Assembly (NCBI GenBank): GCA_030615745.1
Contig: JAUWYR010000007.1
Span: 1 to 64,000 of the forward strand
From: Candidatus Zixiibacteriota bacterium
GTDB taxonomy: Bacteria > Zixibacteria > MSB-5A5 > SM23-73-2
Direction: 5' to 3'
Length of the DNA: 64,000 nucleotides
Under the pieces are notes generated by a model, which saw nothing but the letters and a program-made list of their open reading frames with translations, was not told the origin of the DNA and searched no databases. Position 1 is the first letter of the stretch, and each line of letters opens with the position of its first letter. Positions 1 through 7,088 of this stretch are shown here, one piece after another. The translations under genes were made by a program, and so were the position numbers.

Positions 1-204
1 GATCAAGAGATAAGTTGGACCCCCTCGGTATGGAAAAGATACAAAAGGAGGCAGAAGACATTGAACCGAGTTATTCTTGAGGGCTTTTTGTTAGGGCATT
101 CTACCCGTAGGACTACCCGTATATTCAAGCGAGTATTTAAGAGTTTGATCTCTGCGCAAACGGTTTTTAACCTGGTTAATCCATCCAATCGTTTTGCTAT
201 CCTC

Positions 205-219
205 CCTGGCCGGGCAGGC
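205..219 (+). repeat. GC-rich 15-bp dispersed motif, copy 1
   Basis: CCTGGCCGGGCAGGC, an imperfect palindrome (CCTG...CAGG). Exact copies occur at 523-537 and 30536-30550 (inverted) and at 48871-48885 (direct); a one-mismatch copy is at 46780-46794. It lies where the transposase catalytic core has been lost. Confidence 0.75.
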
Positions 220-522
220 AAGGATGCGGGAGAGATATATGAGGCAGATACTTTAACCGAGCTACAAGCTGGGTTAAAAGTTTTTTGTCTTAAATGGAGA
301 GCTAAAGAACCCAAAGCAGTTAAAAACTTTCTCTCCGGTTTTGAACTAACTTTAACCTACTCCGCATTTTGCGGGGAACCCTGGAGGACGTTGATAAAGA
401 CCACCAACCCTTTGGAACACTATTTAGAGGAACTCCAGAGAAGAATAAAATCGATTAGAAGATTTGCTAACCAGAAATCAGCAGAAAGGATCCTATATGG
501 ACTGATTTTCTACGTTCTCAAT

Positions 523-537
523 GCCTGCCCGGCCAGG
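523..537 (-). repeat. GC-rich 15-bp dispersed motif, copy 2 (inverted)
   Basis: Exact reverse complement of the motif at 205-219. The two copies bracket the C-terminal part of the transposase remnant in opposite orientation. Confidence 0.75.
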
Positions 538-570
538 GAACACCAACAGGATAGACCTAAACAAAAAAAA

Positions 571-590
571 TTTACACAAAATCCTTGATA
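571..590 (+). mobile_element. Possible right terminal repeat of the IS256-type element
   Basis: TTTACACAAAATCCTTGATA just after the transposase frame resembles the TTTACACAAAAnnnTTGACA-type ends of IS256-family elements. The left end is outside the window, so the inverted partner cannot be checked. Confidence 0.35.
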
Positions 591-619
591 TGATCGATAC
601 TACCAGTTCAAATCAACTA

Positions 620-647
620 TTGACTTTTAAAAAAAATACCGTATAAT
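620..647 (+). promoter_or_regulatory. Sigma70-type promoter for the DUF1573 gene
   Basis: TTGACT at 620-625, a 16-bp spacer and TATAAT at 642-647. It lies about 48 bp before the ATG of the candidate selenoprotein gene, which also has a strong ribosome binding site (GGAGGAG at 685-691). A consensus promoter argues that the gene is expressed. Confidence 0.65.
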
Positions 648-694
648 ATAATAAAGTTTTCGAGATTTTGATGTAATCAAGTTCGGAGGAGAAG

Positions 695-1462
695 ATGAAA
701 AAAAACCTTTTGATTTTAGTTGTTCTCTTTTTATTTCTGTTCTCTTTTAATTCCTTTGCGGGAAAAAAAGAAGAGGAAAAAATAAGCAAGGGTAAACCCA
801 CCACATATTTTTCAGAGACTGAATTTAACTTCGGAAGAATGCCACCAAAATCTGCGGTTAGCCATAGTTACTGGGTCAAAAACATAGGGACAGACACTCT
901 AAGGATTATAAATGTGAGGCCTGGGTGAGGATGCACTAAAGCTCCTTTAAAGAAAAAGGAGCTTGCTGTCGGGGACAGCACTGAGATAGAGTTAATCCAT
1001 CATGCTTCTACCAGGGGCCGAGTACACAAATCAGCTACAGTGACCACAAGTGACACCACCTTAGGTAATATCAGGATCTCTTATTCCGGGGAGATCGGGT
1101 CATTCTCTGACACATCTTTTCCGGTTAACGTTGATCCCCCCATTCTGGACTTCAGTTCAAAAAACCATAAGAAAAAGACTAAAGTAAAAACCGTGATTAA
1201 AAATATAAGCGACCAAACTCTGAAGCTGGAAGTGGTCGATTATCCGCACAATCTGTGTAAAATAGCCCTTAGAAAAAGACTGCTTAAGCCCAACCAGAAA
1301 ACTGAGCTTTTAGTGAAGTTGAACCGAAGAATTACCCTTAATAAAATCGAGAAATCTGTTACTTTGGAATTAAACGACAAAAATCACACAAGATTCACCA
1401 TTCCGATAAAAAAACAGCCTCCGAAACCACAAAAAAAACCGACTACTTTGAAAAAAGGATAA
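695..1462 (+). CDS. Secreted DUF1573 protein, candidate selenoprotein with in-frame TGA at 926-928
   Basis: Reading through one TGA gives 255 residues. There is an N-terminal signal peptide (residues 1-22, hydrophobic core ending SFA). A DUF1573 domain follows: FNFGRMPPKSAV, then NVRPG-TGA-GCTKAP, then a VTTSDTTLG strand. In DUF1573 proteins the corresponding motif is PGCGCT, so the TGA falls exactly on the first conserved cysteine. The frame stays open for 177 more codons with good domain similarity and no further stop. A consensus promoter, a strong ribosome binding site and a terminator at 1466-1498 frame a monocistronic gene. Two adjacent perfect hairpins (939-964 and 965-979) follow the TGA, where a bacterial SECIS would sit. 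The alternative is a recent TGC-to-TGA nonsense mutation, giving 77 residues plus a dead remainder. The role of DUF1573 proteins is unknown; an exported or periplasmic redox or metal function is a guess. No sel genes are in the window. Confidence 0.65.
939..979 (+). promoter_or_regulatory. Candidate bacterial SECIS: two adjacent hairpins after the TGA
   Basis: Hairpin 1: AAGCTCCTTT (939-948), loop AAAGAA, AAAGGAGCTT (955-964), a perfect 10-bp stem. Its loop begins 20 nt after the TGA, inside the 16-37 nt window described for bacterial SECIS elements. The usual G in the first two loop positions is absent (G is fourth). Hairpin 2: GCTGTC-GGG-GACAGC (965-979) has loop Gs but starts 42 nt away. 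The two stems abut and could stack coaxially. Confidence 0.45.
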
Positions 1463-1465
1463 AAA

Positions 1466-1498
1466 AGAGGCGGAGATACTCCGCCTCTTATGTTTTTT
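1466..1498 (+). terminator. Rho-independent terminator of the DUF1573 gene
   Basis: Perfect 10-bp stem AGAGGCGGAG/CTCCGCCTCT with a 3-nt loop (1466-1488), then TATGTTTTTT. It starts 3 bp after the gene's stop codon. Confidence 0.85.
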
Positions 1499-1527
1499 AT
1501 CCTAAAAATCTAAATTTTTCTCAATAA

Positions 1528-1659
1528 CGGAACCAAACCTTCAGATACCTATCAGATGTGAATGGTGATTGCCAACTCAACCTAACTGACGTTATAATCT
1601 TAGCAAACTACTGTTTTGGGAAGCCTGTTGAAATCCACTGCGATTGCGGGCAAAATTAA
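1528..1659 (+). pseudogene. Orphan C-terminal dockerin fragment
   Basis: An open frame from 1528 (stop TAA at 1525-1527) to TAA at 1657-1659 encodes SDVNGDCQLNLTDVIILANY, then CFGKPVEIHCDCGQN. This is a single type I dockerin-like calcium-binding repeat ending in Cys residues, very like the C-terminus of the large protein at 24048-27935 (GDVNCDNLINIGDVIYLANY). There is no start codon or upstream domain, so it is probably the decayed 3' tail of a larger secreted protein. Confidence 0.7.
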
Positions 1660-1979
1660 AAAGGAGAAAAAATAGGAAAAGCTTGTCTCCGTCTTTTTGG
1701 GATAAATATCAATTTTCCCTGTTGTGGGGAAAGATTTTTGTTAGTTCGGGGTACCCTACCCCGAACTCTAAAAAATAGTCAAGGGTAAGGGTACCCTTGA
1801 CCAACAACTAAAATCCATCCCTACGCTAAATTTACCTCCCTGTTGATAGCCAACTCCATCGGAGCTGGGAGCTCCTATTATTAATTGCTTCACTGGATCA
1901 AGGCTGAAAAACTCAAAAGGAAAAAATATAGCTTCAGCCTTGATAATTCACCTTAAGAAACTGATTTGCGATTTTTTTT
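1660..1979. other. Non-coding gap with small palindromes
   Basis: No credible gene. It holds the twin hairpins at 1743-1801 and a short perfect palindrome GGAGCT-GGG-AGCTCC at 1861-1875. No promoter was recognised. Confidence 0.6.
1743..1801. repeat. Twin hairpins with GGGTA/TACCC arms
   Basis: Hairpin A: AGTTCGGGGTA (1743-1753), CCC, TACCCCGAACT (1757-1767). Hairpin B: GTCAAGGGTA (1778-1787), AGGG, TACCCTTGAC (1792-1801). Both stems are perfect, 10 bp apart, and share inner GGGTA/TACCC. Possibly a convergent terminator-like or REP-like structure. Confidence 0.7.
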
Positions 1980-2063
1980 CTTGATCCTTGAATCTTGCAT
2001 CTTGACTCTTGCCCCTTGTTTTTTGACCCTTGCATCTTGCCCCTTGACTCTTGCCCCTTGACC
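1980..2063. repeat. Heptanucleotide tandem array, 12 units of CTTGNNN
   Basis: Twelve consecutive 7-bp units without a phase break: CTTG plus ATC, AAT, CAT, ACT, CCC, TTT, then TTTGACC, then CTTG plus CAT, CCC, ACT, CCC, ACC. The first four bases are nearly invariant and the last three vary. It ends 5 bp before the ALDH stop codon. A four-unit sister array lies at 52522-52549. Confidence 0.9.
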
Positions 2064-2068
2064 CTGAA

Positions 2069-3499
2069 TTATTCCGGCAAATTTATCACCACCATCTTAA
2101 TATCGGTCATCTCCTCGATCGCATATTTTAACCCCTCCCTACCAATTCCACTCTCCTTCACCCCACCATAGGGCATCTGGTCAGCTCGATAAGTGGGAAT
2201 GTCATTTATTATCACTCCGCCAACCTTTATTCCCTTAACTGCCTCAAATGCTTTATTAATATCTTTGGTGAAGATACCAGCCTGAAGACCATAGATAGAA
2301 TCATCTGCCATCCTCACCGCATCTGAAAAATCATCAAAAGAAATAAGTGAAACAACCGGAGCAAAAATCTCTAATCTTACTACTTTCATCTCAGGTTTAA
2401 CATCTGTCAATACCGTAGGATAATAGACAGAACCAACTCTTTCTCCACCTATAAGAATTTTAGCACCATCTTTTACCGCTTCTTCTACCCACTCCTCAGC
2501 TCTCATGGCTTCACCTTCTGTTATCATGGGTCCAATATCTGTATTTTCGTCTTGTGGATCCCCGATTTTTAAGTTTTTTGTCTTTTCTAAAAAATCTGAG
2601 GCGAACTTATCGAAAATATCCTTATGAACATATATCCTTTGAATAGAGATGCAAACCTGACCGGAATAGGCAAAGCTTCCAACCACACATCTTGAAATTG
2701 TTAAATTTAGAACACAACTCTTATCGATGATACAAGGTGAATTGTTTCCTAACTCAAGTGTAACTTTTTTTAGGCCTGATTTTTGTTTTATCTCTTTTCC
2801 AACAGGAGGGCTTCCAGTAAAAGTTATCATCTGAATTCTTTGGTCTGTGACCAGCCAGTTGCCGACTGTGCTGCCCGGTCCGACTATTATATTCAAGGCA
2901 CCCTCTGAAAGCCCGGCTTCCAGAAGAAGCTCACCGAGTTTCAGCGCAGTCAGTGGAGTCAGTGTTGCAGGTTTCAAAACAACGGAGTTTCCACAGGCAA
3001 TTGCTGGAGCGAGCTTATGGGCTACTAAATTCAAAGGGAAGTTGAAGGGTGAGATTGCGCCAATTACTCCTACAGGAAAACGCATAAAAAAACCAATCCT
3101 TTTTTCACCGCCTAAAGCAGCATCCATAGGAACAGTCTCGCCGTGGATCTGTTTAGCCTGCTCAGAGGCGAATTTAAAGGTTTGAACAGCTCTTTTAACT
3201 TCCGCAAGTGAGAACTTAACAGGTTTACCAGCCTCTTGAGCAATTATTTTTGTAAGGTTTTCCTGATTTTTCTCAATCAGAGATGAGGCTTTCTCCAATA
3301 TCTCAGACCTTTTATAAGAAGGGAGTTTGGACAAAAGATGAAACCCATCCTGCGCACTTTCAATTGCTTTTTCATATAGCTTCCTATCAGTTAAAGGAAC
3401 AGTCCCAATTTTCTGATTATTATATTTGTTCTTCACCTCGATTTTCCCCTCTCCATCCACCCACTTGCCACCGATAAGTAATTTATACTCCTCAGACAT
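2069..3499 (-). CDS. NAD(P)-dependent aldehyde dehydrogenase
   Basis: 476 residues, full length for the ALDH superfamily. It oxidises an aldehyde to an acid with NAD(P); the substrate cannot be fixed from sequence, though lactaldehyde, succinate-semialdehyde and non-phosphorylating glyceraldehyde-3-phosphate enzymes are the nearest style. Visible motifs: SPFNFPLNL near the cofactor pocket, TFTGSPPVGK, the general-base Glu in TLELGNNSP and the catalytic Cys in YSGQVCISIQR. EIFAPVVSLISF takes the place of the usual EIFGPV. The start is ATG 3499 with AAGAGGTG upstream. The longer frame to 3559 is rejected because it runs through the promoter at 3532-3559. It is divergent from the dihydrolipoamide dehydrogenase gene. 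The product is cytoplasmic. Confidence 0.9.
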   Translation of the reverse strand: MSEEYKLLIGGKWVDGEGKIEVKNKYNNQKIGTVPLTDRKLYEKAIESAQDGFHLLSKLPSYKRSEILEKASSLIEKNQENLTKIIAQEAGKPVKFSLAEVKRAVQTFKFASEQAKQIHGETVPMDAALGGEKRIGFFMRFPVGVIGAISPFNFPLNLVAHKLAPAIACGNSVVLKPATLTPLTALKLGELLLEAGLSEGALNIIVGPGSTVGNWLVTDQRIQMITFTGSPPVGKEIKQKSGLKKVTLELGNNSPCIIDKSCVLNLTISRCVVGSFAYSGQVCISIQRIYVHKDIFDKFASDFLEKTKNLKIGDPQDENTDIGPMITEGEAMRAEEWVEEAVKDGAKILIGGERVGSVYYPTVLTDVKPEMKVVRLEIFAPVVSLISFDDFSDAVRMADDSIYGLQAGIFTKDINKAFEAVKGIKVGGVIINDIPTYRADQMPYGGVKESGIGREGLKYAIEEMTDIKMVVINLPE

Positions 3500-3531
3500 A
3501 TACACCTCTTTCTGTAAATGTTTAATTTTTA

Positions 3532-3559
3532 AATATAATTTTGTAACGAAAAGAGTCAA
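3532..3559 (-). promoter_or_regulatory. Promoter of the aldehyde dehydrogenase gene
   Basis: On the minus strand: TTGACT (3559-3554), 16-bp spacer, TATATT (3537-3532). The expected start near 3525 leaves a short leader before ATG 3499. Confidence 0.6.
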
Positions 3560-3571
3560 ACATTTTTTGCC

Positions 3572-3599
3572 TTGACTTATTTAAACTCTGAACTATTTT
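3572..3599 (+). promoter_or_regulatory. Possible promoter of the lpd gene
   Basis: TTGACT at 3572-3577, 16-bp spacer, TATTTT at 3594-3599. It lies back to back with the ALDH promoter. The leader would be very short, only just including the AAAGGAG ribosome binding site at 3611-3617. Confidence 0.4.
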
Positions 3600-3623
3600 C
3601 TTTTGAATTCAAAGGAGAAAAAA

Positions 3624-5018
3624 ATGCAAAAAAATGACTTGATAATAATAGGTGCTGGACCTGCAGGATATGTGGGAGCAATAAGGGCTTCACAGCTTAA
3701 AGCTAAAGTCACTTTAATAGAAAAAAATGAAGTGGGAGGTGTTTGTTTAAACGCTGGGTGTATTCCTACCAAAGTCCTGACCTCAACAGCTCATGCTCTA
3801 TCCATTTCAAAAAGAGCTGGTCAGTTCGGATTAGATGCAGGTGATGTCTCTTTGAATCTTCCTCAGCTAATGAGACAAAAAGAGTTTGTTGTAAGGGGTC
3901 TGGTAAATGGGGTAAAGCATCTTCTAAGATCAAACAGGATAAACTTAATTTTTGGGACTGCTAAATTTTTAGATGAAAAAACAATTGAGGTCAAAAGAAA
4001 AGATAACGAAAAAGAGAAGGTAATAAGTGAAAAAATCCTTGTCGCAACAGGCTCTTCCCCAATTGAGCTTTCTATACCAGGAATTACTAAAAAAAGTGTG
4101 ATGGGAAGCACTCAGGCTTTGAATATGAACCAGGTTCCAAAACACCTTTTAATCATAGGAGCCGGAACGATAGGTTGTGAATTCGCCTCTATATATCATA
4201 CCTTCGGCTCAAAGGTATCGATCGTAGAGATTTTACCACAAATTTTACCTTTAGAGGATGAGGAGATCTCCTTGCATTTAAGAAGGCTGTGGGAAAAAGA
4301 AGGAATCGATATTTACACCAATTCAAAAGTCACAGAGATAAAACTGCTTGAACAAGATGAAAAGTTAGTAAAAGTCTTAACTCCTGAAAAAGAGATAGAG
4401 ATCAAAGCAGATAAGGTTTTAGTATCAGTTGGGAGAAAGGCAAACATCGAAGGTCTGGGAATAGAGAAGATAGATTTGAGAATAGAGAATGGGAATATAT
4501 TAGTAGACGAGACTTTGAGAACGAACATATCCAATATCTATGCGGCTGGAGATTGCATCGGTGGTTGGCTTTTAGCTCACCTCGCCTCGGTAGAGGCTGA
4601 GGTAGCAGTTGAAAATGCCTTAGGAGCAAACATTAAAATGGATTACACCGCAGTACCTCGATGCACATTTACCTATCCTGAAATAGGCTCAGTCGGATTA
4701 ACCGAAAAAGAAGCTAAAGAATTGGGGATAAAAATAAAAAAAGGAAAGTTCCCTTTCCTTGCTAATGGAAAAGCATTAGCAGAAAACGAACCTTTTGGCT
4801 TTGTAAAAATAATAGCTGAAAAGGATTCAGGCAGGATTATCGGTGCGCACATCTTAGGATTTAGAGCATCAGATTTAATAGCAGAGCTATCCTTAGCTAT
4901 AAAGCTCAAAGCTAAAACAAAAGATTTAATCGACACCATTCATGCTCATCCAACATTATCTGAAGCTGTAAGGGAAGCGACACTTAAGCTGGAGGGAAGG
5001 CCGATACATATCTTGTAA
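3624..5018 (+). CDS. lpdA: Dihydrolipoamide dehydrogenase (E3)
   Basis: 464 residues. This FAD flavoprotein reoxidises dihydrolipoamide of 2-oxoacid dehydrogenase or glycine cleavage complexes with NAD. Motifs: FAD-binding IIGAGPAGYVGAIRA near the N-terminus, the redox disulfide GGVCLNAGCIPTK, NAD-binding LIIGAGTIGCEFAS, the second FAD motif NIYAAGDCIGG, and C-terminal HAHPTLSEAV with the catalytic His-Glu pair. ATG 3624 follows AAAGGAG; an in-frame TTG at 3603 is less likely. No E1 or E2 gene is adjacent, so it probably serves complexes encoded elsewhere. Confidence 0.95.
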   Translation: MQKNDLIIIGAGPAGYVGAIRASQLKAKVTLIEKNEVGGVCLNAGCIPTKVLTSTAHALSISKRAGQFGLDAGDVSLNLPQLMRQKEFVVRGLVNGVKHLLRSNRINLIFGTAKFLDEKTIEVKRKDNEKEKVISEKILVATGSSPIELSIPGITKKSVMGSTQALNMNQVPKHLLIIGAGTIGCEFASIYHTFGSKVSIVEILPQILPLEDEEISLHLRRLWEKEGIDIYTNSKVTEIKLLEQDEKLVKVLTPEKEIEIKADKVLVSVGRKANIEGLGIEKIDLRIENGNILVDETLRTNISNIYAAGDCIGGWLLAHLASVEAEVAVENALGANIKMDYTAVPRCTFTYPEIGSVGLTEKEAKELGIKIKKGKFPFLANGKALAENEPFGFVKIIAEKDSGRIIGAHILGFRASDLIAELSLAIKLKAKTKDLIDTIHAHPTLSEAVREATLKLEGRPIHIL

Positions 5019-5020
5019 AA

Positions 5021-5050
5021 AGTATGCAGTAGGCAGTATACAGTATGCAG
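5021..5050. repeat. Short imperfect tandem repeat of AGTATGCAG type
   Basis: AGTATGCAG, TAGGCAGTAT and ACAGTATGCAG follow directly after the lpd stop codon: a 9-bp unit repeated with a degenerate middle copy. Confidence 0.6.
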
Positions 5051-5064
5051 ATAAGGTTGATCCT

Positions 5065-5445
5065 CTCAAGGCTAAAGTGTATTATCAAGTAGCATAGGTT
5101 ACAAAGCTATCAACTGAGATAGGTAACAGATTTAATCATATTTTTTCCATAATAAATGTTAAAAAAGTTTGTAGACACGAATTCATTCGTGCAATTTTGT
5201 ACAGATTCGCATGTGCGAAGCATCTTGACGAAATGTCCGAAGAACGCGTAGCAGAGCCTTTATGGCTCTGTGCGGAGGGATAAACCCTCCGCTACGCGGT
5301 TGTTCGTTCAACTATGGTTTTATTATCCCATGGCATGTCTACCTCTCCTGCCTTTGGTGGGATCAGATAACATGCCAAAAGTGTTACCCATGTTAGTTGA
5401 TAATTCTGTTACCGATGTAGGTTGATAATACACTAAAGCCTTGAG
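5065..5445. mobile_element. Non-coding inverted-repeat element (MITE-like or IS remnant)
   Basis: The left end at 5065-5088 (CTCAAGGCTAAAGTGTATTA...) and the right end at 5422-5445 are inverted repeats matching at about 22 of 24 positions. Inside each end, further short pieces resembling GGTAACA and TATCAAC recur in inverted orientation, as in multi-part IS ends. No gene lies inside. A 54-bp palindromic repeat sits in the middle (5245-5298). No clear target duplication was seen. Confidence 0.5.
5245..5298 (+). repeat. 54-bp cloverleaf palindrome, copy A
   Basis: The outer repeat CGCGTAGC...GCTACGCG encloses two hairpins, GAGCC-TTTAT-GGCTC and GGAGGG-ATAAA-CCCTCC. An almost identical copy in reverse orientation is at 52464-52518. 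Confidence 0.85.
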
Positions 5446-5453
5446 TTACTTAT

Positions 5454-6197
5454 CTAATTCACAGCTAAAACTAAAGTCGCACCTACGATTTTTTTAGCTC
5501 CATTATCTTTGAGAACTCTGGCGCATTCATCAAGAGTAGCTCCTGTGGTTATCACATCATCCACCAGAATAATCTTTTTATCTTTTATCATCTCAGGAAA
5601 AGATACTTTAAATGCGTCCTTAACATTCTTTCTCCTCTGTTCATCATTCAGTTTGGTTTGATCTTTAGTATTCTTTATCCTTTTTAATTCATTCTTCAAA
5701 AAAGGGATACCCAAATCTTTTGAAATGACCTCTCCCATGATTTCACTCTGATTGTATCCTCTTTCCCTTTTTCTTGCAGGATGCAAAGGAACTGGAATCA
5801 GAAAATCAAAGGAGGAAAATCTTTTGTCCTTTCTTATCTCTTCTCCCAATTTCTTGCTCAATTTCTTTCCTAAACTCACCTTTCCTTTGTATTTGAATTT
5901 ATGGATAAGCACTTTGTAAAAATCATCAAATATCCCTAAGGACCTTACATATAAAAGATTTGAATCTGTTGAACAGAAAAGGCATCTGGACTTTTCATCA
6001 GAAAAAAAAGACTTGCAGTTTGGGCAAAAAGGGTCAGGAATTATCCCCAGACTATTCCAGCACCCCTCACACAAATCTTTCTCTTTTTCAGAAAGATATC
6101 TTCCACAGACAAGACAATGCGGTGGATAGACAAAATCCATAATGGAGTCTTTTAACTCTAAAAAATAATTTAAAAGTTCAGAAAAGTGGGGGTTCAT
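5454..6197 (-). CDS. comF: ComF-family phosphoribosyltransferase-like protein
   Basis: 247 residues. ComF proteins pair a zinc ribbon with a type I phosphoribosyltransferase domain and are linked to DNA uptake; the biochemical reaction is not settled. The N-terminus carries CLVCGRYL, CEGCW, CPNCK and CLFC cysteine pairs, typical of the double zinc ribbon. The C-terminal half has the PRPP-binding motif KIILVDDVITTGATLDEC and the upstream PVPLHPARKRERGYNQ signature. It is 24 bp downstream of lgt on the same strand, so it is probably the last gene of the rod-shape/lgt operon. Confidence 0.88.
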   Translation of the reverse strand: MNPHFSELLNYFLELKDSIMDFVYPPHCLVCGRYLSEKEKDLCEGCWNSLGIIPDPFCPNCKSFFSDEKSRCLFCSTDSNLLYVRSLGIFDDFYKVLIHKFKYKGKVSLGKKLSKKLGEEIRKDKRFSSFDFLIPVPLHPARKRERGYNQSEIMGEVISKDLGIPFLKNELKRIKNTKDQTKLNDEQRRKNVKDAFKVSFPEMIKDKKIILVDDVITTGATLDECARVLKDNGAKKIVGATLVLAVN

Positions 6198-6221
6198 CCT
6201 GCTCCCAAAAAGATTTTCTTT

Positions 6222-7022
6222 TTACCGATTAGACCTTTTGAGGTGATTTAAAGCCAAAAAAGAGGTTAAAAATAAAAATACCATCACCACCTGATTCACA
6301 GAGAAAGCTGTTTTTCCGATTCGTAAAAAAACCATGCTCTCCTCATAATATCTAAAAAAATCGACTACAAATCTGGCAACCGAATATAAAATTATCATAA
6401 GCCAGAAAGTGAAACCATCGAATTTTTTCTTTTTTTCAAAAAGAATCAAAATCAAAAAGATCGTCGCTCCGAAAAAAGACGAGATAAGTTGTGATGGATA
6501 CAAAGGGGTATCTGGAAAGTAATATCCAGCTGGTGAATCGTAAGGGAAAACCAACCCAAGAAAAGATTCAGTTGGCTTGCCAAAACAACATCCGTTTAAA
6601 TGGCAGCCGACTCTTGCTATAGCCAAACCCAAGGGAAAGGAGGGAGCCACAATATCAGCGACTTTCCAGATATTTATTCTTTTTAGATAAAGATATAAAA
6701 TCCCAGAAAAAATTGCTAAAACAATTCCACCTGCCATTGAAAGACCAGCAATACCTATCTCACCAGTGGACTGAATAGGATTAATCATATCCAAAAGTCT
6801 ACCCTCAAATTCATCCAGATGAAAAATAACATAGAAAAACCTTGAACCAAAAACAGATGATAAAAGGACAATCAGGAAAAGATCTAAAATATACTCTTTT
6901 TTGATCTCAGAGCCTTTGGTCCGAGTCAAGGAAAACAAAAGTCCTACTGCAAATGCTAAAGTTAACAAAACCCCATAGCTTGTTATAACAATAGGACCTA
7001 TTTTAAAAAGAACAGGATGCAT
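6222..7022 (-). CDS. lgt: Prolipoprotein diacylglyceryl transferase
   Basis: 266 residues. It transfers diacylglycerol from phosphatidylglycerol to the lipobox Cys of prolipoproteins in the inner membrane. About seven hydrophobic segments are visible. The family signature region reads ARVGCHLNGCCFGKPTE, and the N-terminal segment has SYGVLLTLAF. The length is normal. It lies 66 bp downstream of rodA and ahead of comF, all on the minus strand. With lnt at 55773-57251 it shows that triacylated lipoproteins are made. Confidence 0.92.
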   Translation of the reverse strand: MHPVLFKIGPIVITSYGVLLTLAFAVGLLFSLTRTKGSEIKKEYILDLFLIVLLSSVFGSRFFYVIFHLDEFEGRLLDMINPIQSTGEIGIAGLSMAGGIVLAIFSGILYLYLKRINIWKVADIVAPSFPLGLAIARVGCHLNGCCFGKPTESFLGLVFPYDSPAGYYFPDTPLYPSQLISSFFGATIFLILILFEKKKKFDGFTFWLMIILYSVARFVVDFFRYYEESMVFLRIGKTAFSVNQVVMVFLFLTSFLALNHLKRSNR

Positions 7023-7088
7023 AGATCTGAGGGTAAAGAATTTTAAATAGATACGTTAATGAAAACTAAATTGTCAATTGGTGGATAG

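Larger units (their letters stand above)
1..588 (+). pseudogene. IS256/Mutator-family transposase, internally deleted, cut by window edge
   Basis: The frame is open from the window edge to a stop at 586-588. The first ~60 residues resemble the N-terminal region of IS256-type transposases (KRYKRRQKTLNRVILEGF, then a GHSTRR stretch). From about residue 80 the sequence resembles the C-terminal region (EPWRTLIKTTNPLE, then a RRIKSIRRF stretch). Between them only a short stretch, LPGRAGKDAGEI, replaces the catalytic core, so the catalytic Asp residues expected there are missing. This looks like an in-frame internal deletion and the protein should be inactive. The replacing stretch contains the 15-bp motif CCTGGCCGGGCAGGC, and an inverted copy lies at 523-537. 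The assignment rests on recognised family motifs, not on a search. Confidence 0.7.

Noticed and set aside
926-928. Alternative genetic code (TGA as Trp or Gly)
   Set aside because: Other full-length genes end in TGA at the expected place, for example at 27933-27935, and no other in-frame TGA was needed.
939-964. Terminator within the DUF1573 gene
   Set aside because: The stem is perfect but no T-tract follows (GCTTGCTGTC), and a true terminator lies after the stop codon at 1466-1498.
1040-1462. Separate 140-residue gene starting at GTG 1040
   Set aside because: It is in frame with the DUF1573 gene, has no ribosome binding site, and begins inside the same domain. It is the continuation after the TGA.
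1980-2063. CRISPR array
   Set aside because: The unit is only 7 bp with no spacers of CRISPR length and no cas genes in the window.
3500-3559. N-terminal extension of the aldehyde dehydrogenase
   Set aside because: The extension covers the -10 and -35 elements, and the proper Shine-Dalgarno lies before ATG 3499.
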